DNA of 64,000 nt, taken from positions 930,001-994,000 of the forward strand of contig NC_021284.1 of the NCBI RefSeq assembly GCF_000400955.1, read 5' to 3'. Position 1 is the stretch's first letter. Each line of letters opens with the position of its first letter. This stretch comes from Spiroplasma syrphidicola EA-1 (lineage in GTDB: Bacteria; Bacillota_I; Bacilli_A; Mycoplasmatales; Mycoplasmataceae). The translations under genes were made by a program, and so were the position numbers. Of this stretch, positions 1 through 12,092 are shown in pieces. The notes under the pieces were generated by a model. It did not search any database. It had not been told where the DNA came from and worked only from the letters and a program-made list of their open reading frames with translations.

Positions 1-635
1 TTTTGACATTTATTAACAATTACTTTTCCTTTTCCTTTACAATCTGGACAAGGTTGTTGAGACTGGATAATTCCAAACAAACTACGTTGTTCAATATTTA
101 CATAACCATATCCTTTACATGTCGTACATTGATGAATATCAGCTTTAGGGTTTTTAGCCCCTGTTCCCTCACAACTATCACATGGTTTATCTAATTCAAC
201 TTCTAAGGTAATTGTTTTACCAAACATTAATTCTTTTAAAGAAATTGATACTTGAGCTGCTAAATCTTGCCCCTTAATTGGTTGACTATGGCCAGCACGT
301 TGCTTTTTGCCACCCCCACCAAAAAAGTTTTCAAAAATGTCGCCAAAGCCTCCAAAGCCACCAGAGAAAATATCTTCAAAGCCACCAAAGCCTTGACCAA
401 AGCCACCCATTCCTTCCATTCCACTATGACCAAATTGATCATAGTTAGCACGTTTTGAAGGATCAGATAGTACTTCGTAAGCTTCATTTACTTCTTTAAA
501 TTTTGCTTCGGCATCAGGGACTTTTGAAACATCTGGGTGATATTTTTTTGCTAACTGGCGAAATGCTTTTTTAATTTCCTCGTCAGTCGCTGTTTTACTA
601 ACTCCCAACACTTCATAATAGTCTCTTTTTGACAT
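1..635 (-). CDS. dnaJ: DnaJ (Hsp40) co-chaperone, C-terminus cut by window edge
   Basis: Co-chaperone that delivers unfolded clients to DnaK and stimulates its ATPase in the cytosol. About 211 residues are visible. The N-terminal J domain has the HPD tripeptide (YHPDVS), then comes a Gly/Phe-rich linker, then a zinc domain with [16 protein letters not shown] and CPDCKGKG. This makes it a full type I DnaJ rather than a J-only protein. The substrate-binding C-terminus lies beyond base 1. I chose ATG at 635 (MSKRDYY); an in-frame ATG at 647 would add four residues but sits on the GGA ribosome-binding site. It follows dnaK with a hairpin between them, so it is probably the last gene of hrcA-grpE-dnaK-dnaJ. 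Confidence 0.96.
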   Translation of the reverse strand, partial: MSKRDYYEVLGVSKTATDEEIKKAFRQLAKKYHPDVSKVPDAEAKFKEVNEAYEVLSDPSKRANYDQFGHSGMEGMGGFGQGFGGFEDIFSGGFGGFGDIFENFFGGGGKKQRAGHSQPIKGQDLAAQVSISLKELMFGKTITLEVELDKPCDSCEGTGAKNPKADIHQCTTCKGYGYVNIEQRSLFGIIQSQQPCPDCKGKGKVIVNKCQ

Positions 636-663
636 TTTGTTCACCATCCTATTTTCTACTCTC

Positions 664-694
664 GAAAGAAAAGATAACTAAAGTTTTAGTTATC
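664..694 (-). terminator. Hairpin plus T-run between dnaK and dnaJ
   Basis: A perfect 10-bp inverted repeat (GATAACTAAA / TTTAGTTATC, 673-694) is followed on the minus strand by TTTTCTTT. It may be an intra-operonic terminator that lowers dnaJ relative to dnaK. No separate dnaJ promoter is obvious, so partial readthrough is likely. Confidence 0.6.
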
Positions 695-707
695 CCAACT
701 AATTAAA

Positions 708-2507
<1,800 letters not shown>

Positions 2508-2535
2508 TTATCTTTTTCTAATTTATTTTATTTTG

Positions 2536-3180
2536 TTATTTTGCGACTTCTACCGCAGCATGACGTAAGACACGATCATGTAAGTAATAACCTTTTTGTA
2601 AGACACGGATAATCGCTCCTGATTTTACTTCTTGGCTTTCAATTGTTTCAATTGCTGCATGCAATTGTGAATCAAATTCATCGCCTGTTTTGACTGGAAT
2701 TTCAATAATTCCCTCTTCACTAAATGTTAATTTAATTAATTTATAGATCATTTCAAATCCGGTTAAAAAGTTTTTAACTTCCCCGCTGACATTTTGTACT
2801 TCTAAAGCTCTTTCAAAATTATCTAGCACTGGTAATAATTTTTCGGCGAAACCAAAGGCACGGAATTTTTTAACTTCCCCAAGTTCTTCATGAATTCGTT
2901 TTTTTAAATTTTCCCCATCCGCTAAAACTAGCAACTTTTCTTCACGTAAGCGATTGTTATCTTTTAATAATAAGTCAATTTCTTGTTCCAATTCAGAGAT
3001 AACAACTTCCAAATTATCTTTACCTTCTGTAATATTTGTTAAGCCTTCTTCAGCTGGATCTAATTCATGACGAATATCTTTACTTGTTAAATCTTGATTT
3101 TTAACAAGTTCACTACGTAAGTGCTCAATTTTTTCTTTTAACTTTGATGGTGAAGTATCATTTATATTTTCTTTACTCAC
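2536..3180 (-). CDS. grpE: GrpE nucleotide exchange factor
   Basis: Exchange factor that releases ADP from DnaK. 214 residues: a charged, poorly conserved N-terminal part, a long coiled coil (about 50-120), then the beta-wing domain with VLDNFERAL and the terminal LHDRVLRHAAVEV signature. The start is GTG, eight bases after a strong GGAGGT; no better ATG exists. It sits 18 bases after hrcA, so translation is probably coupled. Length and domain order are normal for the family. Confidence 0.96.
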   Translation of the reverse strand: MSKENINDTSPSKLKEKIEHLRSELVKNQDLTSKDIRHELDPAEEGLTNITEGKDNLEVVISELEQEIDLLLKDNNRLREEKLLVLADGENLKKRIHEELGEVKKFRAFGFAEKLLPVLDNFERALEVQNVSGEVKNFLTGFEMIYKLIKLTFSEEGIIEIPVKTGDEFDSQLHAAIETIESQEVKSGAIIRVLQKGYYLHDRVLRHAAVEVAK

Positions 3181-3198
3181 TTTTTAGACCTCCTTCTC

Positions 3199-4221
3199 TT
3201 ATTCTTGATATGTTTCTCGGATTTTATTAGCTAATCACTCAAGAATTTCATGAACCTTATCATATTCCAAACGTTTTGGTCCTACTAAGGCAATTCCCCC
3301 TTCTTGAACATTATCAACTTTATATGTTGTTGATAATAAGGCAACATCATCATTGCCATTATCAAGTTGGATTTCATTACCAATTTGAATCGAAACCGCA
3401 TTGCTTTTACCATTTTGGACTTTTTTAAAAAAGTTAAATGGCGAAACATTTTCAATAAACTGAATAATTTGTTTAATTCGTTCAGGATTATTGTATTCAG
3501 GATTTTGTAACATATACTGCATCCCATGCGTTGAATATGATGGTTTAATAATACTTGTTAAGGCATTAGCAAATTGTTTTAAAATATATTCATGGTGTTG
3601 AACTTGTTGTTCTAAAATTGGGCGAATCACCTCAAATTTAGCTGATAACTCATTTAATTTGGTATTTTCTAACCTTGTATTAAATAATTCAATTGAAATT
3701 TGTAAGTCTTCAATTGAAATATTATCATCAATTGTGAACAACTTATTTTCAACATGGCCATTGGATAAAACAAAGATAATTAATGTTTGTTTATCTGAAA
3801 TTGGTAGTAACTCCAATTTTTTTAACCGTTCTTCTTGAAAGTTAGGTCCAACAACGACTGTTGTTAAATTTGTCATTTCACTAAGAATTTGGCCTGTTTG
3901 ATCTAAAATATCATTAATTGTCATATTGCGGTTTGAAAACAATAACTCAATCCGGTTTTTAATATCATCAATGTTTTTACTATGCATTAAATTATCAACA
4001 TAATAACGATAACCCTTTGTTGAAGGAATTCGCCCTGAAGAAGCATGTTCTTTTTCTAAAAAACCCTCTTTTTCAAGTAATGCACAATCATTGCGAATTG
4101 TTGCCGATGAAGCATCAATTAAATCTGCTTCCATTATTGTTTTGCTACCAACTGGTTGTGCTGTTTTTGTGTATTCCTCAACAATAATTTTTAAAATATT
4201 GGCTTGTCGTGATGTTAACAT
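3199..4221 (-). CDS. hrcA: HrcA heat-inducible repressor
   Basis: Transcriptional repressor of class I heat-shock genes that binds CIRCE operators and depends on chaperonin in bacteria where it is studied. 340 residues: an N-terminal winged helix (LTSRQANILKIIVEEY, then TSRQ/SSATIRND-type recognition segment) followed by a GAF-like core and dimerisation region. The start at 4221 follows AAGGAGGT; an upstream in-frame ATG has no ribosome-binding site. A TGA at 3235-3237 is read as Trp, adding twelve C-terminal residues (WLANKIRETYQE) that a standard-code reading would lose. First gene of the dnaK operon, with its own palindromic operator at 4257-4276. Confidence 0.97.
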
Positions 4222-4256
4222 ATCAGCACCTCCTTTTCCAAATAATATTCTGGCAA

Positions 4257-4276
4257 TTAACACTATTTAGTGCTAA
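4257..4276 (-). promoter_or_regulatory. Compact CIRCE-like operator of the hrcA operon
   Basis: On the minus strand, TTAGCACTA is followed after two bases by TAGTGTTAA, a near-perfect palindrome. The halves match CIRCE half-sites (TTAGCACTC / GAGTGCTAA), but the spacer is 2 bases instead of the canonical 9. It lies just downstream of the hrcA promoter, around the expected transcription start. Confidence 0.6.
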
Positions 4277-4283
4277 CAATAAC

Positions 4284-4311
4284 ATTATAAATTATCATTT
4301 CAATAATTCAA
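4284..4311 (-). promoter_or_regulatory. Promoter of hrcA-grpE-dnaK-dnaJ
   Basis: TTGAAT (4306-4311), 16-base spacer, TATAAT (4284-4289) on the minus strand. The predicted start falls at or just before the palindrome at 4257-4276. The -35 box lies four bases past the clpB stop codon. Confidence 0.7.
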
Positions 4312-4314
4312 GTG

Positions 4315-6456
4315 CTAATTTAATTTTGCACTGGTTTTTATTACTAATTTGTTATTATCAACATCAATTGTGTATGAATTACCTTCTTTAATTTCTTCAG
4401 TAATAATTGCTCGCGCAATTAACGTTTCAATATTGCGTTGAATATAACGTTTGATTGGTCGAGCTCCAAATTCACGATCATAGCCTTCATTAATAATTTT
4501 TTCTAAAACAGCTTCGGAAAATACTAATCGAATATTTTTATTTGCTTCAATTCGTTGAGTTAATTCCCCTAATTCTTTTTCCACAATTTCTTTAATAATT
4601 TCTTTTGATAAAGCACTAAAGACAATAACATTATCAATCCGGTTTAAAAACTCTGGTTTAAAATGTTTTGCTAATTCTTTTTGAATTTTAACGCCTACAC
4701 CTTCATTATTTTCATTTAATAAATATTCTGACCCAATATTTGAAGTCATAATAATGATTGTATTTTTAAAGTCAACTGTTTTACCAAGACCATCAGTAAT
4801 ACGACCATCATCTAAAATTTGTAATAAAATATTTAACACTTCAGGATTAGCTTTTTCAATTTCATCAAATAAGACAATTGAATATGGGTTACGACGAACC
4901 GCTTCAGTTAATTGCCCTCCTTGTTCATAGCCAACATAGCCCGGAGGGGCTCCAATTAAACGACTTACGGCATGTTTTTCCATATATTCTGACATATCTA
5001 AGCGGACCATTTGTTTTTCTGAATTAAATAAGACGTATGCCAAACTACGCGCAATTTCTGTTTTACCAACTCCAGTTGGTCCTAAAAAAAGAAAACTTCC
5101 AATTGGCTTGTCAGGATCTTTAATACCACTGCGACTTCTTAAAATTGCATCCGCAACAGCTTCAATTGCTTCATTTTGACCGCGAACTCTTTTTCGTAAA
5201 ATTTTATTTAAATTTAATAATTTACTTTTTTCTTTTTCAACTAAGCGGTCAACAGGAATCCCTGTTCATTTACCAACAATTTTCGCAATATCACGTTCTG
5301 TTACATCTTCTTTTAATAAATGTGATTCAGAAGCCATTTGTTCTTCTTGATGTAATTTTTCTTCTAATGCTGGTAATAATGAATACTTAATTTCTCCAGC
5401 CCGATTGAAGTCCCCTGTTAACTGAGCTAAATCTAGTTCTTTTTTTAATTTTTCAACTTGTGATTTAACCTCTTTTAGATTTTTAATGGCATTTTTTTCA
5501 CTATTTCATTGGGCTTCTAATTTTTCTTGTTTTGTTTTTAATGGTGCTAATTCGGTTTCAATATCAGCTAAACGATCTTTTGAAATTTGATCAGCTTCTT
5601 TTTGTAAGGCTGCTTTTTCAATTTCTAACTGAATAATTTTACGGTTTAATGTATCTAATTCGGTTGGCACTGAAGCAATTTCTGTTTTAATTGTTGCTGA
5701 TGCTTCATCTACTAAATCAATTGCTTTATCAGGCAAAAAACGATCACTAATATAACGTGACGATAAGTTAACCGCTGCAACTAAAGCATTATCATGGATT
5801 TTAACCCCATGATAAGTTTCAAAGCGTTCTTTTAATCCCCGTAAAATAGAGATACTTTCTTCAATCGTTGGTTCATTAACCATTACTTTTTGGAATCTTC
5901 GTTCTAACGCCGCATCCTTTTCAATGTATAAACGGTGTTCATCTAATGTTGTCGCGCCAATACAATGCAATTCTCCACGAGCTAACATTGGTTTTAATAA
6001 GTTTCCAGCATCCATGCTTCCTTGCGTTTTACCTGCGCCAACAATTAAGTGTAATTCATCAATAAATAAGATAATTTCCCCATTTGATTCTTTCACCTTA
6101 TTCATAATCGCTTTTAGCCGTTCTTCAAATTCCCCTTGGAATTTAGCCCCAGCAATTAAAGCTCCCATATCTAATTCATAAATTACTTTATTTTTTAAAT
6201 TACTTGGAACGTCTCCTTTAATAATACGTTGGGCTAGCCCTTCAACGATTGCGGTTTTCCCAACTCCTGGTTCCCCAATTAAAACAGGGTTATTTTTTGT
6301 TTTACGTGATAAAATTCGAATCACACGATTAATTTCATCATCACGGCCAATAATCGGTTCTAATTTACCAATACTTGCCTCTTTATTTAAGTTTTTGGTA
6401 AATTTTTCAAGAATTTTTGGATCTTTGCCTGGTTCATACTGTTGTTGAAATTCCAT
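4315..6456 (-). CDS. clpB: ClpB disaggregase, short form lacking the N-domain
   Basis: Hexameric AAA+ disaggregase that works with DnaK/DnaJ/GrpE. 713 residues. The protein begins almost directly at the first ATPase module: Walker A GEPGVGKT near residue 76 and Walker [10 protein letters not shown] coiled-coil M-domain follows, then the second module with [16 protein letters not shown] and the C-terminal D2 small domain. The usual ~140-residue N-terminal clan domain is absent, as in other mollicute ClpB proteins. Several TGA codons are Trp (first at 5503-5505). Start at 6456 after GGGAGGT. It has its own promoter and a good CIRCE site, so HrcA control is strongly indicated. Confidence 0.96.
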
Positions 6457-6473
6457 AATACCTACCTCCCTAG

Positions 6474-6500
6474 TTAGCACTCCATTATTATGATTGCTAA
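6474..6500 (-). promoter_or_regulatory. CIRCE operator upstream of clpB
   Basis: TTAGCACTC, 9-base spacer, GATTGCTAA (as read on the plus strand). One mismatch from the canonical CIRCE inverted repeat, with correct spacing. It lies between the clpB -10 box and its ribosome-binding site. Confidence 0.92.
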
Positions 6501-6509
6501 TATATCTTA

Positions 6510-6537
6510 ATCATAGCAGATATTTTAGCAAATACAA
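6510..6537 (-). promoter_or_regulatory. clpB promoter (extended -10)
   Basis: TTGTAT, 16-base spacer, TATGAT preceded by TGC on the minus strand, immediately upstream of the CIRCE site. Confidence 0.7.
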
Positions 6538-6622
6538 GGTCTTACTGCTAAAATTATCAAAATTTTCCGATTATAATAAATATTGGATATAATTAAGGCA
6601 GCAATAGTAAGGTGGAGTAAAA

Positions 6623-7483
6623 ATGCAATTACAACATTTAAATAAAAAACGCTTAATTTTAATTGATCTCGATGGGACAACATTAATGAATGATGGAATA
6701 ACAATTCATCCAAAAACATTAGCTGTCTTGCAAAAAGCAACAATGGATGGTCATAAAGTTTGTATTATTACGGGGCGACCATATCGGGCAAGTATCCGTT
6801 TTTATCGTCAATTAGGCTTAGATACGCTGTTAAATAATTTTGATGGTGGTCATATCCATGATCCATTAAAACGTGAATTTAAGCGGATTGTTTTCTCAAT
6901 TTCTTATGATGTTATTACCGGAATCATCAACCATCCTAATATTATTGGCAAACTTGATAACTTATTAATTGAACATTATGACAAAGCGATTTGTTGAAAA
7001 AAAGATGCCGCCATTGAAAACTATTTTCATCTCGATAATGAAATTGATGATCAGTATTTTATTGCTAATCCTTATGAGTTATGACGTGGTCCTGCTAGTA
7101 ATATGGCCTTATATCTTAAAGATGAAAAAGATAAAGATACAATTTTTCGAGCTTTAGAAAACTATAAAAATTCAGTTCATGCCCATATTGGGGCGAAAAG
7201 TAAAGATGGCAAATTAATGATTAATATTACTAATAAAATTGTTTCAAAAGGCTTTACTGCTGTTATTTTAGCCCAATACTATAACGTTGATATTCGTGAT
7301 GTGGTTGCTTTTGGTGATGAGTTAAATGACCAGCAAATGTTACAAACTGTTGGTTACGGAGTGGCGATGAAAAATGGTAATGATGCTTTGAAAACAGTTG
7401 CACGTGGAATTACCCATTTGACTAACGAAGAAGGTGGTGTTGGCCATTATTTAGAAAAACTACTAGCTGGCGAAGAAGTATAA
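6623..7483 (+). CDS. Cof-type HAD-superfamily phosphatase
   Basis: Cytosolic HAD hydrolase of the Cof type; these enzymes dephosphorylate sugar phosphates or nucleotides, with the substrate unpredictable from sequence. 286 residues: motif I LIDLDGTT near residue 13, motif II ITGR, a C2-type cap in the middle, motif III/IV region ending in FGDELNDQQML. TGA codons at 6995 and 7082 are Trp; read as stops they would split the gene in three. Ribosome-binding site GGTGGAG upstream; a TATAAT at 6588-6593 has a weak -35. Transcribed alone, convergent with the metalloprotease gene, and ended by the shared terminator at 7483. Confidence 0.9.
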
Positions 7484-7515
7484 AAAAAATAGGTTTTTAA
7501 TAAACCTATTTTTTT
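7483..7515. terminator. Bidirectional terminator
   Basis: Perfect 14-bp stem (AAAAAAATAGGTTT / AAACCTATTTTTTT) with a TTAAT loop between two convergent genes. A-tract and T-tract on both sides serve both strands. Confidence 0.9.
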
Positions 7516-8677
7516 ATCATAATAAATATCTATTTTTTAAAGCCATCGTAAAGAATTCATTTAAGATCTCTCAATTTAAACCTTTTTTATCATCTGGAGT
7601 TAAAAACCACTGGGCAAAAGCTTCGGCAAATAATTCGCCATTGCCCCCATAATCTTTAACTCCACTACGGCCATATTTTGACTGAACAAATGATCATGCT
7701 GCTAATATTTGTTGCTTAAAAAAATTGTTGCTAATGCCTGCCCGTTGACCTAAAAAATTAATAAGATAATCATTTGGGTCAACTCGATCAATATAAACAT
7801 TTATTTCTCCCCCAATTGAAGTTAAATCTGAACAAACACCTGGTTGAGGATTAAAATTGTTATTAATTAAATTACGGCTTCCTTTTAAAATATATGCAAA
7901 GTTTGCTAGCGCATGCCCTGTTTCATGAACAAGCACTTCAATATTATCTGGAGCAGCTCATCAACCAGTATTATATTCTCTTTTTGCAATACTGACTTTC
8001 CCAGCGTACGGGCCAAAGGCAATACATTGGAAAAAGCCCCGTCTATCAAATAATCTGCTTGTATATGCTACAGTAGTTTCCTTCTCTTTCTCTAATTTAT
8101 CAATTATCTTTAATATTTGAATATTATAAAGTAATTGTTTAAACATTTCTTCCCCATACAGGTTATAGAAAGCAGTATAAAACTTTATGATATTATTTTT
8201 AAAATTCTCTTTATCCCCAAAATCTGCTTGCTGGCTTAAATTTGTTAATTCATATTTATAATAATTATTATTACTTAATGCTTGTTCAACATTTGTTAGG
8301 TCATTAAATTTTGGCTCACTAACTAACCTATTAAAATTATTTATTGCTTCAGAACTAGCCTTATAAAGCATATTACTTTCACAGCGTTTAATTAAAGCAA
8401 CATCATCATTATTAATGTTAGAGACAAACCGATGTTGATTGTATAAAATTGTGTTGTCTTCTGCTAATTGGTTTAATAATTTTTCTGAATTATTCTCTCG
8501 ACTTAAATCAACTTTTTCTGAACTATGATTTTGATATAATAAGCAACTTGTCTCATAAGGATTTTTTTGGATCGCTACACTAGTAAAATATCAAGCAACA
8601 ATCCCGATAATTGTCCCAGCAGCAATTGCTGAAACTAAAATAATTATTAAAACTAAATTTTTTGTAGCTTTAACCAT
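7514..8677 (-). CDS. Membrane-anchored HExxH metalloprotease, family unknown
   Basis: 387 residues. One N-terminal hydrophobic segment (about 8-31) should anchor the protein with the rest outside. A charged helical region follows, then HETGHALANFAY with His251, Glu252 and His255, and about 100 residues later GELFAEAFAQWF, where Glu352 is a plausible third zinc ligand. That spacing and the E-x-F-A-E-x-F pattern recall gluzincins of the anthrax-lethal-factor-like group, but I cannot assign a family. Several TGA codons are Trp, including a consecutive pair before the catalytic helix. Start follows GGAGG. It may be the last gene of a glpX-reductase-protease run, with the terminator at 7483-7515. 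Confidence 0.8.
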
Positions 8678-8727
8678 CTTTCTGCCCTCCTTTAAAAATA
8701 ATTTTTGCGGTTAAATAATTTAATTTA

Positions 8728-9534
8728 TTATATTATATTAAATAATTCTGGATAAATATTTTCATACATATTTAAACTAGTAATTAATTTAATGGTACTT
8801 CTTGCTAATTTAACTTTTGGTAAAAAAATATTTTGCTGTAAATGCGTAAGTTTATGGGCACTAACAACTGGTTGAATATTAAAATATTTAACTCATAGTA
8901 AGATTAGTTGAAAAATAGTACAATTATATCTTTCCGCTTCTGCTTGCAAAGTTTTTTGTGATAACAAGCCACTCTTTTTTAAACCTTTTAATGTTCCATA
9001 TCCCTGAACTAAAATGTTTTTATTTTGGCAAAATTGGATTCGGTCTCATCGTTGGTTAAAAGGACTAAATTCTATTTGGTTAATTTCAGGATAATACCCT
9101 GTTTTGCTATATAATAATTTAATCATATCTTTGTCAAAATTGCTAACACCAACCGCCCGAATTAACCCTCTTTTTTTAAGAGCCAATAAATCTTCATAGG
9201 CTTTAATTGTTGCCTCAAAATTAAGACCAGGATGATGCAATAAAACAATATCTAAATAATCTAATTGTAGATTTTCTAATGCTTGATAGACAACTTTTTT
9301 AGTTTGATTTTTCTCAATACTCTGAGCACTTATTTTTGTTGCAATAATTAAGTCTGTTCGCTCATGGTTAGTTTCATTAAGGTAATGCTTAATTCCTCTT
9401 CCGATTATTTTTTCATTTTGATATTCTTCAGCAGTATCAATTATTTGATATCCATTTTTTAGGGCATTAATAATGACATTTTCGTCTTCAATCCCCATCG
9501 TTCCTAGGACAACTTTTTCCACTTGGTCCAACAT
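8728..9534 (-). CDS. Aldo/keto reductase
   Basis: NAD(P)H-dependent oxidoreductase with a TIM-barrel fold, 268 residues, shorter than the usual ~280-320. The catalytic tetrad is visible: Asp and Tyr in IIDTAEEY, Lys in ATKIS and His in LLHHPG. VGVSNFDKDMI is also typical. One TGA at about 9045 is Trp (FNQRWDRI). Start follows GGAGGT. It lies 45 bases after glpX and 50 before the protease gene. The substrate is unknown; in wall-less bacteria such enzymes are thought to detoxify aldehydes, which is inference here. Confidence 0.9.
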
Positions 9535-9579
9535 ATTAATACCTCCATCTATTAATTAATAATAAATTTAGTACTATTT

Positions 9580-10566
9580 TTACTTACTATAATGAATTAA
9601 TAATTCATCCATTGTTTTTCTAATTGGATATTTTGAAACAATTTGATGATAAATATTGTTATAACCAATAAATGAATTAACAACAAATTCATCATTTACT
9701 ACGGTTAACGGCTTTAAAACTGTTCCCCCAGTTAAACTTGCGGCAAAAAACATCGTGCTTTCATCTTGAACTAAATCATGTTCAGTGAAAATTGTCTTAA
9801 AAGTCAATTTTTTTTGTTGTAAAACCTTTTGTTCAATTGCAACCCGTTCTTTTGTTTCTGGTTCATTTGGTCAAATTTGATCATAGCCAACTAATTTTGC
9901 TCACATTTGATGGTTTGTTGCTATCGCAAGAGAAGCCATTAAAACTCCTTCCGGAGCACCCCCAGTTCCATATAAGAAATCAGCTTTTTTTAGAACAACA
10001 TCAATTGCGCCTAAAACATCCCCTTCTTTAATCAAATAAATCTCGATTCCTAAGGTACGCATTTTAGCAATAATTAATTGATGGCGAGGTTTATCCAAAA
10101 TAATACATGATAAATTTGGTTTAACTGATACTAATTTTTTCAAAATTTCAAAAATTTCTAAATTAAAATCGACATATTTTGCTAAATTTTTACTAATAAA
10201 TAGCTTTTCCATATACATTTCAGGAATTTGCAACATTGAATCTGCTTTTGCAATGGCAATACATGAAATTGAACCTTCTTCATTTTTACTAGCGGGCGAA
10301 GTTCCCTCAATTGGATCAACGGCAATATCAATCGTAATAGCCTGGTTTTCACTAAACGTTTGGCCTTGGTATAGCATTGGTGCCGCGTCCAATTCACCTT
10401 CCCCAATCGCAATCTTTGCTTTTGCATTGTTGTTTGTTAATAGTCTATTAATAATATCAACCGCTTTTTGATCTAACCTATTTTTGTCATTTTTTCCCAC
10501 TAATGGTGATGCGGCAATGACTGCTAATTCAACCGCTCGTAAAAATAAAAGACTATTTGTTTCCAT
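9580..10566 (-). CDS. glpX: Class II fructose-1,6-bisphosphatase
   Basis: Hydrolyses fructose 1,6-bisphosphate to fructose 6-phosphate, the gluconeogenic step opposing phosphofructokinase. 328 residues with the GlpX motifs GEGELDAAPMLYQGQ and AVDPIEGT for the metal and substrate sites, and YGTGGAPEGVLMA near residue 195. A TGA at 9901-9903 is Trp. Start at the inner ATG (METNSLL), which follows GAGGAAAAGC; the outer ATG overlaps this site. A terminator-like hairpin lies just upstream, so the gene starts its own unit. Confidence 0.93.
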
Positions 10567-10617
10567 GCTTTTCCTCATCCATCTAATTATTTCTTTTTTG
10601 TTATTATAATTTAATCA

Positions 10618-10684
10618 TAAAAAAATAAGGTTTGCGCGGATAATTTTATCTTTTTAAAACTTTTTTTCCGGCACAACCTTATTT
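10618..10684 (-). terminator. Terminator after the DMT-like transporter gene
   Basis: AAATAAGGTT (10623-10632) pairs with AACCTTATTT (10675-10684), extended by GC-rich GCGCGG / CCGGC with a loop containing A/T tracts. The minus-strand transcript ends in a T-run. Confidence 0.7.
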
Positions 10685-10689
10685 ATTTT

Positions 10690-11901
10690 TTATTTTTTAT
10701 TAGTTTTTTCAACTAATTTATCTTTTTCTTTTTCATCTGGTAATGCTTCAACCACTTCAACCTTATGAAATAGTTCCGAAAAGGCCTTACGCCAACCAAC
10801 CTCGGTGGCAAAAATAATATATTCATTAATTGAAATCAAGAAGGTACAAAAGATAATTGGAATAACATAAATTCAATAGTATCATGTTGGTGGTAAAATT
10901 TCGTTTGGAACCCCAATTACAATAAATAAATATTGGAAGATTGGTGTTCAAAAGAACATTAACAACTGCGTTGCTGTTGTATAAGTTGGTCCGGCTTTTG
11001 CTAACCCTGAATAATACAACATACGCCCTGTTCCCATAATAACTCCTCCACATAAGAAGATTATTAAATATTGATAATATTGAAAATTACTAAATACTTC
11101 ATAACCTACTCAAAATCCTTGATGAGGGTTATCAACTAATGCTGCGATTGGTAACCCAAAAACTAGCATAATAATTGCTGATGAACCAGTTTTAATTGAA
11201 ACTGCTTCTTTGTCAGTGAATTTTACTTTTGAACTACGCATTAAATGTGACATTCCTAATGCTTCTAAAGAATATAGTCCAGCTGTTACTAATGCTAAAC
11301 ACATTCCCCCAATTGAACTTCAACTTAATCCTTGTTCAATAGCAAAGTTAATTGACATTCCAATAATTAATACTGTTGAAAGAATTAAAGCAATTCATGT
11401 ATATTTACTTTGGCGAGCACGGAAGAAAATTGTACTTCCAATGGCGGCTAAAATAACATTTAAATTTAATAATAAGTTAGGGACAGTCCCATCAACTTTT
11501 CCAGCGGCATTAATTGTCATTAACACTGCTAATTGTAAAAAAATCATCGCAAATGGTCCCCCAAGGAATCCAAATAAAATAATTAATCACGCCGATTTAT
11601 GGCGCAATTTTTTAAAATAACGAATAAAATTAGTTGGTTTATAAAATAAAAACATTACAACTGCTGCCATTATTTCTTGCATTGTCACATAAAAGGTTGT
11701 GTTTAAAGTTGAATTTAAATCACCATAACCTCCATTTGACGGCAAGATATATAATAGTAACGGCACAAGGGAATAAATTACGGCCGCAATAAGACCATGC
11801 GAAATTCCAACAATTACTGTTTTTTTTGATTTAATTTTTTTAAACTCAGCTGCTGAAACTAGCTGAGTAGCTTTTGTTTTTTCAAGTTTTCTTAGACTCA
11901 T
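10690..11901 (-). CDS. DMT/EamA-like multispan transporter
   Basis: 403 residues with roughly ten hydrophobic helices, consistent with the drug/metabolite transporter superfamily. Recognisable features are a short cytoplasmic N-terminus rich in Lys, two repeats of about five helices, and a charged C-terminal tail (EVVEALPDEKEKDKL). Small residues in helices (GGVIMGTGRML, GGMCLALVTAGLYSLEALG) fit transport helices. Substrate unknown; nucleoside-sugar, amino-acid or metabolite exchange are all possible. Many TGA Trp codons interrupt it in a standard reading. Transcribed alone, divergent from the YitT gene. Confidence 0.75.
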
Positions 11902-12092
11902 TCTTGCTCTTTTCCCTTTTCTATTTAATTTTCCATATTGTGTTTGTTTTGAAAAAAATAATTACAATTATTTCTTATTACTATAACATAAAAAAAAATA
12001 AATAGTTAAAAATATTAAAATATTTTTACATTTTAGATTTTTTAAGCATATACTAATTATTGTATAGTTAAAGTAACTTAGGAGTCATGACA

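Noticed and set aside
3-194. Plus-strand ORFs over dnaJ, dnaK, clpB, pepF and other genes (for example 872-1069, 1163-1393, 5145-5390, 5924-6181)
   Set aside because: They lie antisense to conserved genes, lack ribosome-binding sites and have the composition of reversed coding sequence.
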